A DNA stretch of 64,000 nt from Ianthella basta (GCA_964019415.1 OZ025882.1:5649063-5713062), one strand, 5' to 3'; counted from the stretch's first letter, positions 11,509 to 25,140 are shown. Made by a program: numbers and translations. Notes: a model not told the origin generated them from the sequence alone.

Positions 11509-11897
11509 CTGCGAAGATAATGGGCAATAAACAACTAATGTTAATTTGAATTGTTGTTTTGTATGGGAAGCTTTCATTCAATGCAGTATTCACTTCCTGC
11601 ATGATTGTTGAGAATGCCACATGTCCTGCTATGGAATGCTACTATATACATAGCAGTATAAGTTTATATATGCTAATACATGTGGCACGAGTGGACCTGT
11701 GTAAATTAGGGCTGTAACATAGTATGTGGGCTAACAGTGCTGTTCATGGACAAATTTGGTAATTCTGCATGCATGGAGACTTAGGTGTTGACTGCAGCAT
11801 GAGTGAACATTAGCAATATGAAGGATTGAAAATAGTGGTACGTATATTCTATTAGAACAACACCAATTAGCATACTCCAATGAATGTTTGAACGCTG

Positions 11898-11911
11898 CTA
11901 TTTATGCATAG
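11898..11911 (+). promoter_or_regulatory. TATA-like box of B2
   Basis: CTATTTATGCATAG, as in B1, about 45 bp upstream of the ATG at 11953. Confidence 0.45.
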
Positions 11912-11952
11912 GACCAAGCAGTGACTAATTCTCATTCAGTGTGCCCAACAAC

Positions 11953-13855
11953 ATGAAGACAATCATGTGGAGACTGAACTTCTTCGTTCTGGCTCTTGTA
12001 GCTATCTGTGGCTGTGGAAGAGGATCCCCTACAGTGAAGAAAGAGCTGAGTACTAGTAAGTCACACCAGTACACACCTGATGCATATTGAGTGTGAATTG
12101 AGATGGGGCACTGAGTTTCTAACCTATGTAAGTGTAAATTCTGCTTCATGCAGGAGATGTGCCTCTCACAAATGACTATCAACCAGTTTGCATTTCAAGG
12201 GCTACTGAGATGCATGGCATTTCAAACTGGGAGGAACTCTTCTACATCTTTGAGAAGGAGGGCAAAGGGAAAAAGACACTTCTGATCCCAAGTTCAAGAT
12301 CCATACATACCATGCTGTTGATGCACATACATAGCTATGTAGGTGAAGGTTCTGCTGTTTACAACAATGGTGTCACACTCAACAGCAGTAGCTACTGTCA
12401 GCTTTCTGATTCGAAAGATGAATGTGCAATGATTGCAGTCTACTCTCACTCCATCCTTAATGTATATCCCGCTGCACTTTTGTTTCCTTTGTGTGCATTA
12501 TTTCCGGAATTTATGCATCATTTCCAAAAAGCACTACAGTCGAGCATCGCTGAGACATCCTGGACGCTACCACTGCCATTTTGTTCAGGGCATCATGAAT
12601 CAGACATTGTGGAAGACTTTGTGTACAAAGTAAGGGCAATGCACACATTGTATAACATTGAATATTATGCATCACAATGTACCCTTGTGAAGTCTCAGAA
12701 TCTCTTACACAGTATGCAGTCTCAGACTCCCTTATGTGCATGGTATACAGTAAAAGTGCAATAAATAGCGCAAAGTCCAGTACCTATAGTCTTGTTATAA
12801 TTTATTATTTCTGATTTTACATTTGCTTATATACATTCTCTCTTTGTCATAATATAGTAATAATCAGTTTGTATTATCTTACTGTACAGTTGATGGAATC
12901 AGTATCTGATAACAAGCACTTTGCGGACAGCTACATCGTGCCATTTCGACTTAAAGACCAAATGAACCACTCCACGCAGAATGCCATACTTTTGTATTTT
13001 CTACTGATTATGTCATCATCAACAATTCCTCTGGTGCTGTGTTGGCTTACAAAGTTTAATCGGTATAGACTTCGTCATCAGGGTACAAAGAATTCAGTCT
13101 CAAAGTCACTTCTCCTCTCAGCCATGCTGCAATCATGGATGTTGTTTCTATACCTATATTGCTATCAGTTTTGGGGCCTGTCATTGTTCAAGGACTTCCT
13201 ACACTCCAGGAATGCTGTGCTATCTACAGCCTACATGCCTTTTGTGGACATTGGGTACTATGCCTTTGGTATCATAGGTGTGTTCTACCTTGTGGAATTC
13301 CCCTTCCTTCTGTGGTATATCAGCACAAAGGTGATGGCCATGGACAGGCGAGGTCTGAACAGGAGACAGTGCATGCTGTACATGCTGAAGTCAGTTGGGT
13401 GTGCAGGAATGGTGCTCTTCATGCAGGTGGCATCCTGGTATTTTACATATCTGATGATTATGTTCCTTGCATATCCGTTGGTTGTAATAGCACAATTGGC
13501 TACTTTCCTCATCACATTCATCCTCCTCATTGCAAGCACAGCACTCCTTCTCCTTCCATGTATCACGCGATGCAGAAGGTGCCCACAGCAAAGTGGTCCA
13601 ATTGTGTTCCTGATCCTCGCAGCTCTAATCTCCTTGGTATATACTGTTTACCTGTGGCATACATTAGAAGCAACATGGAATGAGTCATACAGTGCAAGTC
13701 AAATTCTGTCTGGTATACTCTCCTCTGGGATGTTAGTACTCCTGACATACATATTCAAAGTAGTGATCACCCAGTACATGCTGAGTAGTGACTCACAAAC
13801 AAACACTGATGATGAGAATGAACAGATGCTGCTTCCAGAGGGAACGAACCCTTAG
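11953..13855 (+). CDS. B2: receptor-like multipass membrane protein, 514 aa
   Basis: Exons: 11953-12055, 12154-12629, 12890-13855 (1545 bp), every exon the same length as in B1. Introns 98 and 260 bp; the second carries an insertion relative to B1 containing further codons of the read-through frame. The protein is nearly identical to B1: signal peptide MKTIMWRLNFF, ectodomain with NSSSYCQLSDSKDEC and WTLPLPFC, core block in TM3-loop-TM4, tail NEQMLLPEGTNP. A recent duplicate of B1 whose divergent A partner (A3) is dead. Function unknown. Confidence 0.87.
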
Positions 13856-14865
13856 TTGCAAGGGCACAGATTTCCTTCAAGTTCACAAGCAACAACTAGC
13901 AATAAGGCTTTGTGTGGACAACAATTGTATGCACTGTATATACCTTAATCACTCACTTCATGTTTGCACACGCATGTACAATAGTCTGTTTCTTCTGAAG
14001 TGTGTAGTGGATGTGCTGTGTACTTAATCATGCTTATATTGTACAGAATAGATGAAGAAGTAACATTGAACGACTTTATCGCTTTCAATGTTCATTATAT
14101 TATGCATTTTAATTGTCACTAAACGGCTGCTGTTGTAGGAGGCAGATAATACTATCAACTGCAGGGTATGATGAGTCCACATTGATTAAATATGGAGTGC
14201 ATGTTTAAGAATGCAAACGTACAGTTGGAAACTGGAATTCAAAGTTATGTATGACAACATGGCCAATCAATAACAGACTATGTAGATTGATTGCATATAA
14301 TGGTCACTGCAAGGACTCCACACGAGTATTAGATTCTCAACAGAAGGTAACATTGAGCACATGGTCCTGGCCTTGTAGACAATACTATTCATAATGTCAG
14401 GCTCAATACTAGTAAAATGGCAAGGGCTAAGTCCAAGAGGTCTGTATAAATTAATTCTTTAAAAGATGACATTGTTTTAAATCAATCAAAAACATAACCG
14501 GCAAGATTAAAAGAAATGACATAACTCAATGCATCGCAAGAAAATATATTATATCTGACTATCTATATATTTATTGGTCAAACTTAGCATTGATTTGACT
14601 AGCTATACTATGTATACATATATACTGTAGTTGTCTCTATTTGTTGTGCGTACCAGCCAAAATTATTAATACATAACAAAGTATTTACTGCATAACTCTA
14701 ATGAACTGTCTATAATAGCTACAGTACATCAAAGAAGCTGTATGAGAAAATGACAATAGTTCTCTACAGAGAGGCTTGCTACTGCTTGCTGCTGTGTGTG
14801 AGTATCAGCAAAAGATTGATAATAATGTTAGTGATGTACATGTGTTTATGCTGAGACTAGCATCT
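13856..14865. other. B2 3' flank, duplicated near 38901-39930
   Basis: Long stretch shared with the B3 3' flank, e.g. the segment around AACATAACCGGCAAGATT. No gene, RNA or splice structure recognised. Confidence 0.5.
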
Positions 14866-14869
14866 CTTC

Positions 14870-15005
14870 ATCTGGTACATCACTACCTTCTTGTGAATTA
14901 TTCCTGACCATGTACTGAGTGAGCACTGATTTGAGTGTATAAGTCAGCAGTGCCAATACTCCAGACTGAGACTAATATGGCAGAAATTAACAATCTGATT
15001 TGCAA
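14870..15005 (-). pseudogene. Relic 3' end of a C-type exon 3
   Basis: Minus-strand match to the end of C1/C2 exon 3 (GAGCACTGATTTGAGTGTAT and following), with TM7-region coding. It stops abruptly near 15005, where the homologous copy at 39900-40530 continues into the core block. Too short and disrupted to be functional. Confidence 0.65.
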
Positions 15006-16147
15006 ACCTCAATAGTGTTTAGATTGCATCCATGATTGCACGCAGTCTCTTCCACATGTACTCCATGCCCAGCAGCATTTAATATAGCAAAGCTCTTGTC
15101 ATAATTACACACCACAATTACTTGCTACAATCAAACATAATATAAATTACACACACACACACGTGCACATAATTAATACACACAGAGTTCTTCAATATAA
15201 TACAATATGAGTTCATCCACAGCTACATCCTGTTCTATAATATTGTTGTAGTGTTCACTGAGTTGCTAGTCAACCTACACACAACAACGCACAGTCCAAC
15301 TTTCAACTTGAGGATCAACTGAAACTGTACGGGTGAGCACCCAAAAAACATAACCATACTAGGCAAACACTGCGTTACAATAACCATGACAACCAAAACA
15401 ATCAGATAATAACACTTAAGCCATGCCTACAATTAACATACATAACACAAATACACAGTGCATTACAATTGTTCACATTGCTATGATTGATTCTATGAGT
15501 CCATTCCTAATCTGTAACCCAAGCATTCAGATATACTGTATCCATTACACTCACCCCACCCTCCCCCCCCCCCCCCCCCCCGCCCCAATAAAACCCTTCA
15601 CGCACAATAAGCTTCTGTTAGCAATAGGTGGCACACCACTTTGAATCATTAATTAACTGCTAAGTTTAATCCTGGATGTGCACAGCGTCAAAATGGTTTG
15701 TGGCAGTCCAGTCAAAATCTATATTTGTACTGTATCTAGTATGCACTTCATTGACAAATAGCACTTATATAGGCATGCTATACGTATCTATAACAGTGTG
15801 TGGTCTATTGTTTTAAGCTGCATTCTTGAGTTCGTAGTGTAGATGTGTGAGGATATACAGCCTCGTTGTTTAGGTTATCTGTCCCAGTTAATAGAGAACA
15901 TGCACACCAAATATATGTGTAGCACGCACTGAGCAGCCATTGGCCAGTGATTATGGCATCACTTGCTGACATCAGACAATTTACTTGTATTGAGAAAGCA
16001 ATTATTCAATAATGGCATAATTCAGATGTAAAATTAGCTTACAATACTTATCATGCAGGCTAAAGCTATCTGTGTTATACTATTTGTAGCATAGGAAGTC
16101 ACATACGTACAGGTACTTGTTCTTTCACACCAGATAATGATTAAGGA
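15006..16147. other. Intergenic, unique AT-rich; poly-C run at 15563-15581
   Basis: No family relic or convincing frame. A run of about 19 C interrupts low-complexity AC-rich sequence. Nothing else recognised. Confidence 0.45.
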
Positions 16148-17988
16148 TTAAGCTGCATCAGTCAAACGGTTGTATCCCTCATCAGGGCAAGTATCTTGAG
16201 AGCTTCCTTCAGCTTTGTGATGAGCTCCAGTGAACACACGTTTGATGATGTATGCCAGCAGTGCAAGGAGACTAGATGTGAACAGGATAGTGAGGATGTG
16301 GCTCAAGTCATAAGGAGTGCTGAATGAGTCTATACGAAACTCTCTTTGCATGTTCCACCAAAATGCATAGCAAATGATGGTGCACAGGACAAAGAAAATG
16401 ATGGAGCAACAATGTGGCAAGCACTTCTTGCAACGTGTGATACAAGGAAGAAAGAGAAGTGCTGTGCATGTGGTGAAGAAAGAGAATGCTATGAGAAATA
16501 AAAGGAATTGCTGAAGTACAAACAAAGGGGATGTGAGAAAGTATACAATCTGACACACAATGTACATGGGGAGCACCTGCATGAATAGCACCATTCCTGC
16601 ACACACAACTGACTTCAGCATGTACAGCATGCACTGTCTCCTGTTCAGACCTCGCCTGTCCATGGCCATCACCTTTGTGCTGATGTACCACAGGAGGAAG
16701 GGGAATTCCACGAGGTAGAACACACCCATGATCCCAAAGCCATAGTACCCAATGTCCACAAAAGGCATGTAGGCTGTGGATATCACAGTGCTTTGGGTGG
16801 TAATGACATCATGGAACCAAGCAAGTGCCAAAAATTGGTACAAATACAGCAACACAAACCAAACCCAACATTGTAGCATGGCAGAGAAGAGAAGTGATTT
16901 GGTTTTGGGATTCACTGGGTGGAAGATGTGGTGATTCTTCTTCATCGTTGGTAACACCTTAAGTGCTGAGAGAGTCAAGCTCAGGATTAAAACAATTAGG
17001 AATGTAGCCTGCAAGATGGATTCCTTTTTACTTGTTGGGAATCTTGTAGTGATTTTCTCATCCTGATAGTCCCCCTTCACAGCCACACTCTGTATCCACT
17101 GCAAAGGAATTCATAAGAAAATTATATATAAGGATTATGTACTACCTTGTACAGTTATAATGCGTATAATTATTTACATGTATGCATGATGAATCTCACC
17201 TTGTGTACGAAGTCCAATATGATGTGTGTAGGTGTAGAGGTAGCATTGCTAGCATTGCCAGGACAGAATGGTAGGGGTGGTGTCCAGCATATCTCATCAA
17301 TTCTGCTTTGGTATGGTGGTACGAAGGCTCGGTTAGCGTATATGAAGTGTGCTATGGTGTAAACAGGATACAGGAACATCTTCACTAATGGGTAGGGATA
17401 ATTCACAAAAGGATCATGAGTCGAATACACAGCTACTGCTGTACAATTTTCTGGCGAGTCAGACACTGCACAGAACTTGCGCTTCGTGGGTACATGGTTA
17501 CTGGCACTGAAGTCACTTTGGAGTGCAGCCACATGAATGTGGATGTGAAACAGCAGAAGTGAAATGTTATTACTTTGATATGATTTCCAGGCCTCTGGGG
17601 ATTTCTGGAACAGTGCACACAGTTGGTTTGCATCTGTAACACAGCTCAAGTTCACGGTATCGACATTGGGCAGGCATTTGTCTTGGGTCTTTGCTGCAAA
17701 GCCATCTGGAAATGTGTGGTCAACATAAATTCATGCAAACATCATAGTGTAAGAACCCTATATATGTGATCAGGTGCAAATATAATATAAGAAACTAAAC
17801 TATCATCAAACTACATCAATTCAGAAGCTATAAGTCAACTGTGCCGCAGAGCGGTCCCATCATGTGATCATGCCTATAAAAATACATGCACACAACTTAC
17901 TGGCAATCTCCTCATTTGCTGAGGTAGCCCTGAAATGAAATGCTGCTGCCACCAGTAGAGCAAGTGCTACACAACTTGTCTTCTTCAT
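16148..17988 (-). CDS. D1: receptor-like multipass membrane protein, 514 aa
   Basis: Exons: 17901-17988, 17200-17705, 16148-17098 (1545 bp); introns 195 bp (phase 1) and 101 bp (phase 0). Exon 1 is a different signal peptide (MKKTSCVALALLVAAAF...), shared with C2. Exon 2 is A-like but longer at its N-terminus (AKTQDKCLPNVD before NLSCVTDANQLC) and ends CWTPPLPFC. Exon 3 shares PTMKKNHHIFHPVNPKTKS and the core block with the A genes, but its start (WIQSVAVKGDYQDE) is distinct. The tail reads EGYNRLTDAA, so the dileucine position is LT. An alternative acceptor 12 bp further into exon 2 would keep the frame. Function unknown. Confidence 0.85.
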
Positions 17989-18047
17989 CCCTTCACCCTG
18001 CAGGCTAGTGTCAGATGGACAGTAATGTAGAGATGCCCTGAGCTTAC

Positions 18048-18057
18048 TCTTATATGG
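18048..18057 (-). promoter_or_regulatory. TATA-like box of D1
   Basis: CCATATAAGA on the minus strand about 60 bp upstream of the ATG at 17988; repeated upstream of C2 at 48144-48153. Confidence 0.5.
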
Positions 18058-18059
18058 GC

Positions 18060-19190
18060 CAATGTGTACCCTTGCATCACATCTACCAGAGTGTGACTAT
18101 AAACGTTTCAGTTATTAGTTCACAGTTTGATACAGTCATCTAGACTATTGTATATTGCAGTTTCATTGCAATAACGTTCACAGTCCATAAGACTCCCCTA
18201 GAGATATGTGCATACACTCTGGTTGTGCACAGTTCCCATCAGAGGGTTAGCATGGTGCTGCAGCAATAGGAAATGACTATATACTATCCTTGTTTTGTGT
18301 AGTTAGAGTACCATTGCAAGAGATAGAATAGGAGTACCCTTCGCATGTGCATTTACAATGTGCTAATACAAATGTATGCATGCAGTACAAAGCTAAGTGC
18401 ACTGCCATATTGAAGAGACCATTTCTTCTTTTTACTTAACACCATGCACATTCCTGGTTTGTGGGTGAGTAGTTGATACAATTATTGTGCTTGAATCAAA
18501 GTAAACCAGTTCCTGTGTGTGTATATTATTCATTGAGCACATTGCCATTCTTCAACCAGTATGTAAGATGTGCTTTATGGAGATATATGCTCTTGCACCA
18601 GAGACAACAGTAACACCATCACTAGTATAAGTCTTGCACTTGTCTCTGGTGCATAAGGTCTTGCACCAGAGACAGCAGTGACACCATCACTGTATACGCA
18701 GATATTTAGCATGCACCCCGAACCATGCCAATATGGGCCATACAAAATTAGTTTAATTTAAAAGTTGGAAGTCCTTTATTCTTACAGTAGATCACTTGTA
18801 CATACCTCCTCCAGCTTTATGTATATTGTAGGAAGGTATACTACTAAGACTAGTGAACTGGCTGAAAGCATGCATACAGAGCCTCATGATGGGGACCACC
18901 AGACAGTGTGTGACTTACATCCATTTGTATAGTTTACAGTGGTATAATGAGACGTTAATGAGTAGATCATTCATTGCTAAAGAACAGGGTTAATGTTGCG
19001 TGCAAATGGCCAGTGTGCAATCCCAATGTGCAATATTGATACAGTGTCTAAGATGGTCACTGTGTTAGGCAGCCACCTATCTAAAGCAACCAGCCTCTCT
19101 GACCCTCCACTAAAGCATTGCAATCTACCTCTGTAGAGCAGCCACCTCTCTATAGATAGGCTGGTCAACTATTGTCACTTCCTGAATGTG
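18060..19190. repeat. D1 upstream flank, duplicated at 30200-30890 and 48160-49080
   Basis: Shared non-coding block with a TTGCACCAGAGACAACAG segment. Here that segment occurs twice (near 18590 and 18660) with an inverted CTCTGGTGCATAAG between; the other two blocks have it once. No gene seen. Confidence 0.6.
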
Positions 19191-19194
19191 TGCC

Positions 19195-20229
<1,035 letters not shown>

Positions 20230-20230
<1 letters not shown>

Positions 20231-20465
20231 CAGCTGTCTGACAGGTTCATTCTCTTTGGATGGTACAAACTGAATCTGGCACCTTGCAAACACATAATTG
20301 AGGCATCAATTAGGACAAAGGAAATGCGGCGTCTGATCATCCTCATCACTTGGTTGTAGGGTGAGCCAGTATTGCCTGCAATCAGAGAGCCCAATCTCTT
20401 GTACATCACTGATGCTGATGTTCCCCAGCCCCCAGTAGTGGTCAAAACAATGGAGTAAAGGTACC
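20230..20465 (-). mobile_element. Retroelement C-terminal fragment
   Basis: The minus frame reads LTTTGGWGTSASVMYKRLGS, then SPYNQVMRMIRRRISFVLI and ASIMCLQGAR. This is the pattern I recall from the extreme C-terminus of retroelement polyproteins in aquatic invertebrates (GGMG...YKRLA...PYS...WLRCR.SF.LLR.AIMCLRG). No reverse transcriptase motifs lie beside it. It is embedded in family flanking repeat and is surely a fragment. Identification is from memory of the motif, not a search. Confidence 0.55.
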
Positions 20466-21507
20466 ATCCTGGTGCAATATATATAGTTTCCATGTGATGC
20501 TGAGTGCCACTGAGTGCACACTGTGTCACCTCTACAATCTCTTGTATCTGAACTCTTCTGGCAGTATACAGGGCAGGTTGTTGCATGGTTACAAACGAAG
20601 GACTCTTGTTTTTACTTATAATTAGTTGCATGACACCAAGATACCATGTTACTCTGCTACAGCTATACTAAAGTACATTTCATTGTAACAGTTAAAGAAT
20701 GTCTTTGGAATGGATTCTGCAGACCTACTTCCCTAAATACCTTATACATAATATAACACTGATTCAGAAGCCTTTGACAGAATGCAAGGCCAGACCCACA
20801 ACCACTCACCTGCATGTACTGCATGGTTCCTCTACACTTCCCCACAACACTGCACTCCTTAGAGCACACTTCACTTGATCGAGCTGCTGTGGATCGATGG
20901 TGCTTTGAGTCTCATGCTATTACTACCTGTACCATGTGCATTGGGCCTTATACAGCATTAATACGTAATTTGTGATAGTTCACGTATGCACTCATTATAC
21001 ACATGGATATTATAGATGTTTGCTTACCCCTAAATATTAATGCCATTTCCTACCTTGCACAATACTGTATGTACGTATGTATGTATGTGTACATGTCATA
21101 CATGTCTTGTGCTTCAGATATACCTAAATCAAACCTGCAGTACATTTTCATGCTATTCCAACGAGACATCACTTCAGCAGGACATGTAAATATGCTGTAT
21201 AGTCCATCCTCAGTGCATACACCACTGGTGCAGTACACAAGTCACAACTAATGATTAATGAATAATTCTGCTATAGCATCAATCATATCTCTACATGTTG
21301 ACCACATTACAGTATGTGCCTACAATATATCAGTTATGTATCCACACCATTAAAATGTAATTTGCATATCAAGCCTATAATCAAAATCAAATGCAATGTG
21401 TACATACCCAGAAAATAAAAGAGTGAATTTGATACACAAAGGCTTTCCTGCTGATATATAATATATGGCCGTGGGAGAAGTTGCAGAAGGTGTTTATATT
21501 ACTATAA
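20466..21507. other. Intergenic, C1 3' flank
   Basis: Contains a segment (around TTTCCATGTGATGCTGAGTG) also present near 29450 and 45540, and a segment (CACCACTGGTGCAGT) repeated near 45830. No gene recognised. Confidence 0.5.
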
Positions 21508-23335
21508 CTAAGAACTAATCAAAAGGTGAGTTCGCTCATTTGATTCGTCCATCCTTTCTTGTGAATTGCTCCCCAACAAGTACCGAGTCAGCACCGATTT
21601 GAGTGCATAAGTCAGTAGTGCAAATATTCCAGAAGCCACTATTCCAGAAAGAATTTGACTTGAATTGTACGAGGTGTTCCATTTGTTTCCAAGGCTGGTG
21701 ACCAGAAACATGTAATATCCACCACAAATTAAAGTTAAGAGGACAAGAAACACAATAGGACCACTTTGTTGCGGGCACCTTCTGCATCGTGTGATACATG
21801 GAAGGAGAAGGAGTGCTGTGCTTGCTGTAAAGAAGATGAATATGATTATGTAAACACCCAGTGCCGAAAATGTAAGCAAGGGGTAAGCAAGGAAGACAGT
21901 GAGGAAAACAGTGAAAAGTACAGAGAGCACCTGCATGAAAAGCACCATTCCTGCACATCCAACTGACTTCAGCATGTACAGCATGCACTGTCTCCTGTTC
22001 AGACCTCGCCTGTCCATGGCCATCACCTTTGTGCTGATGTACCACAGGAGGAAGGGGAATTCCACAAGGTAGAACACACCCATGATACCAAAGGCATAGT
22101 ACCCAATGTCCACAAAAGGCATGTAGGCTGTGGATATGACAGCATTCTTGGAGTGTAGGAAGTCCTTGAACAATGACAGGCTCCTAATGTGGTGTACATA
22201 TAGATACATGAACCACATCCATGATTGGATCATGGTGGAGAAGAGAAGGGATTTGGAGACTGAATTTGTTGCCATTTGACGATGAAGCAGATACTGGTTT
22301 GCGAACCAGCACAATAACAGTGGAATAGCTAATGTTGATAAAACAGGCAGAAAAAAGAACAGAAGAGCATTCTGCTCGGAGTGGTGTTTTTGTTGATTAG
22401 GAATAAATCTTATCATGGTCCTGTCAGCAAGCTGGCTGCAGTCTGATGCAGATTTCATCAGCTGCAAAGTGAACATGACCCTGAAGTCACATTACAGCAA
22501 ACAATGCGAATATGTGCATGTAATATTACAGTTTGGTGCTAGCTTGCCCAATGTAGTGGCTGTTCACAATGTATATTGGTACAATGGCTTCACACATGCT
22601 GCATATTATTAAACTGCTACAGTTAAACCTGTCTTAGCTGTGGGCCAGCTCTAACTGGTCTTTACAAAGTGGTGACTGCTCTACAGTAGTGTGCAATGCT
22701 TTTCTGCTATTTGGGCCCAGGGAGGATGGCTGTTTCAAAGAGGTGGTTATTATTCTAATACAGTGACCATCTGATGGACAGGTTCCACCATAAAATGTAC
22801 AATGCCTTACCTCATACACAAAATCTTTCACAATGTTATCCTCAAAACGCCCTGAGCAAAATGGCAATGGTAGTCTCCAGGATGTCTCAGTAGTGGTGTG
22901 CCTTAGTAGCCATGAGGTCAAGTTGGGTAGGTCCCATAATGTACCCAAATACATCACCAGTGCTGCGGGGTAATAACTAATGATGGGCTGGGTGTAGACT
23001 GCAAACATTGCACATTCATATTCTGAGTCAGAGAGCTGACAGTAGCTACTGCTGTTGACTGTAATACCATCATTACTGACACCAAAGGCTTCACAGATAT
23101 AATTACGAAAATGAATAAACTGCACAGGAAATGGATCTCTTGGACTTGGAATCAGTGAATATCTTGTCTCTTTGGCTTCATTCTGGAAGATGGTGAGCAG
23201 TTCTTGCCAGCTTGCAATGCATGACAGCTCAGTAGCTCCTAGCTTGAAACTTGGTTCATGTAGTTTTTGTCCTGTGGCTGCAGCTCCAGTAACAAGCGCT
23301 GTCAAAAACAGTAGCTGGCACAGTCCTGGGCTCAT
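21508..23335 (-). CDS. C1: receptor-like multipass membrane protein, 492 aa, intron 1 missing
   Basis: Only two exons: 22811-23335 and 21508-22461 (1479 bp), intron 349 bp, phase 0. The first exon fuses an A-type signal peptide (MSPGLCQLLFLTALVTG, ...ATGQK) directly to a C-type ectodomain (KLHEPSFKLGATELSC, NSSSYCQLSDSEYEC, WRLPLPFC). C2 has an intron at this point and a different signal exon. Exon 3 has the C-type TM1 region (SEQNALLFFFLPVLSTLA), the core block, CRRCPQQSG, and a tail with ERTHLL, an acidic dileucine. The start is the MSPGL ATG at 23335, although the frame stays open upstream to 23458. Function unknown. Confidence 0.83.
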
Positions 23336-23373
23336 GGCTTCCTCCAGCTCGCATGTGTGCTGATGAATGTGTT

Positions 23374-23386
23374 GATTTATATTGAT
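23374..23386 (-). promoter_or_regulatory. TATA-like box of C1
   Basis: AATATAAATC on the minus strand about 45 bp upstream of the C1 ATG. It differs from the A-type box although exon 1 is A-type. Confidence 0.35.
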
Positions 23387-23439
23387 TATGGTAGTGCTGC
23401 AAATTACCCAGAGATCATAGATTCTGATGGTGACTGTTA

Positions 23440-23665
23440 CTGTAACCCAAATATGCATTAGGAATATGATGTATATAATGATATTATACTAATGCAAAGA
23501 CTATTACTCAGAGGTAACTCATTTATAACATGAACAACAACCTGACAACAAGCATGTGGAGGCCATCTCTGTACCCTGGCTAATGTAGCTATCTGTGGTA
23601 GTGGAGGAGGGACCTCTGCAGTAATGTATGAGCCAAGAAGAGGTCATGCCATTGTACACCTGCTA
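23440..23665 (+). pseudogene. Orphan B/E-type promoter and exon 1 relic (copy 1)
   Basis: Sequence around ACAACCTGACAACAAGCATG aligns with B exon 1, and TAGCTATCTGTGGTAGTGGA with its AICGCG codons. The frame from ATGTGG stops after nine codons (…YPG-stop). No exon 2 or 3 follows. Confidence 0.65.
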
Positions 23666-24580
23666 CATAATGGGTGCACCTTGGGACAGTACTGCTACAT
23701 TAGTACTATCTGTCCCCATCTGCACGTATAGAGTACACACTACAGCTAGGTAGTCCCCACAGTACCACAAAGTACAGGTAGGCATCAGCAGTAAATTGAC
23801 ATGGAGTGTGTATAATATTGTGAGGTGGGTGAGTCAGTGAACATGTGAGTGTGTGGGGGGAATGGTGGTTAGGAGAGATCAATGGGAATCTTCCTGCATG
23901 AAATAATAAAAATCATGAACTCATATATAATTATTATGGATATTGCATACTCAAGACCAACAATAATACTGACTCTGATTGTTCTCCTAGCCTTTATCAA
24001 AGGGCTATGCTGATATGTATAAGCACATGATGAAAGTAATACCAAGGTCAGTGAAGCAGATACCACTCAGATGTAGATGCAGTTTGTGTACACTCGTGTA
24101 TTAAATGCACTATACATAATTTATGTATTCGTACCATATTAACATGTGCCTACTATTATACTTCATCGTAGAGTGATGAATAGTTTACTGCTGTGAATTG
24201 CTAGTGTGTGTGATGTACTGTATTACATGCTACCTATGATACAGATAGGCATTGCATACCTACAACTGGTGTGTCATTTACTGTAACATGAGGCACTCTA
24301 GCTTTGTACCTCGGCTGTGTGTGTGGATATATTGTATAATTAACTGAAAATAGTGTAGGTAGGAGGCTTGAATACTCTAAACATGTAGAAGTACATATGT
24401 ACTATAATGATCTGTCGTGCACAACAGACACCATGCCAAAGATGAATTTTGCACCTAACTGGAAACATGTTACTGTTGTTTGTGACATGATGTATGCATG
24501 AGCTAACTGACTTCTGTGCATGCTGTTATGCTGTCTTTGGGCATAGCTACAGTATGGCAACGCTGCAGTTTGAGATCAAA
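23666..24580. other. Intergenic, no gene seen
   Basis: AT-rich, no family similarity recognised beyond the continuation of the relic intron to about 23700. Confidence 0.4.
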
Positions 24581-24589
24581 GGTGTTGTC

Positions 24590-24953
24590 TATTGCAATAA
24601 TCCAAATATGCATTAGCAATATGAAGGGTTGAAAATGGGGGGCATTCTATTAGTGCAACGGTGAGATCACAGATGTTGAATATTGCAGTAACCCAAACAG
24701 GCATTAGCAATATGATGGGTTGCAAATAGGGTAATTCTATTTAATGCTAAGACTATTACTCAGTGGTAACTCATTTACAGCATGCCCAACAACCTGACAA
24801 CAGGCATGTGGAGACCTGCATCTCTGTACCCTGGCTAATGTAGCTATCTGTGGTAGTGGAGGAGAGACCTCTGCAGTAATGTATGAGCCAAGTACTAGTA
24901 AAGGTCATGCCATTGTACACCTGCTACATAATGGGGGCACCTTGGGACAGCTT
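24590..24953 (+). pseudogene. Orphan B/E-type promoter and exon 1 relic (copy 2)
   Basis: Near-duplicate of the 23440-23665 relic, 1.25 kb downstream. The promoter portion itself is doubled (two CATTAGCAATATGA-type units at about 24610 and 24700). Same internal stop, so the duplication came after, or shares, the inactivating change. Confidence 0.65.
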
Positions 24954-25140
24954 GAGCTGACTTTGGTGTCGACGAGCTCTTTCCATGGTCTTGCAAACTT
25001 GAGGTGGGACGTTTCAGTCACAAAATGGGAGCTCTTCTGAGCAGTAACAGCACTGTCGGCTGTATTCGCCATCTTTGAGGGTAAACTGGCTACCAAGGAT
25101 GCGGACGTTGTCAAGAGACTTGAAGCAACCTGATTTGCTA
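24954..25140 (-). other. Unclassified insert with short open frame
   Basis: The relic intron shared with 23690 ends abruptly at CTTGGGACAG. The next roughly 190 bp are GC-richer, with a minus frame containing MANTADSAVTAQKSSHF and KFARPWKELVDTK. It reads like real coding sequence, but I recognise no family. Possibly a transposed or retrocopied exon. Confidence 0.3.

Noticed and set aside
15563..15581. Poly-C run as a possible functional tract
   Set aside because: A simple homopolymer in low-complexity DNA with no associated feature.
18585..18700. Possible CRISPR-like or stem-loop RNA from the repeated TTGCACCAGAGACAACAG units
   Set aside because: Only two direct copies and one inverted partial copy with unequal spacing, in a plainly eukaryotic context.
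23336..23458. N-terminal extension of C1 starting MHIWVTVTVTIRIYD
   Set aside because: The downstream ATG (23335) begins a standard signal peptide identical in type to the A genes and follows a TATA-like box; the extension is 5' flank that happens to be open.
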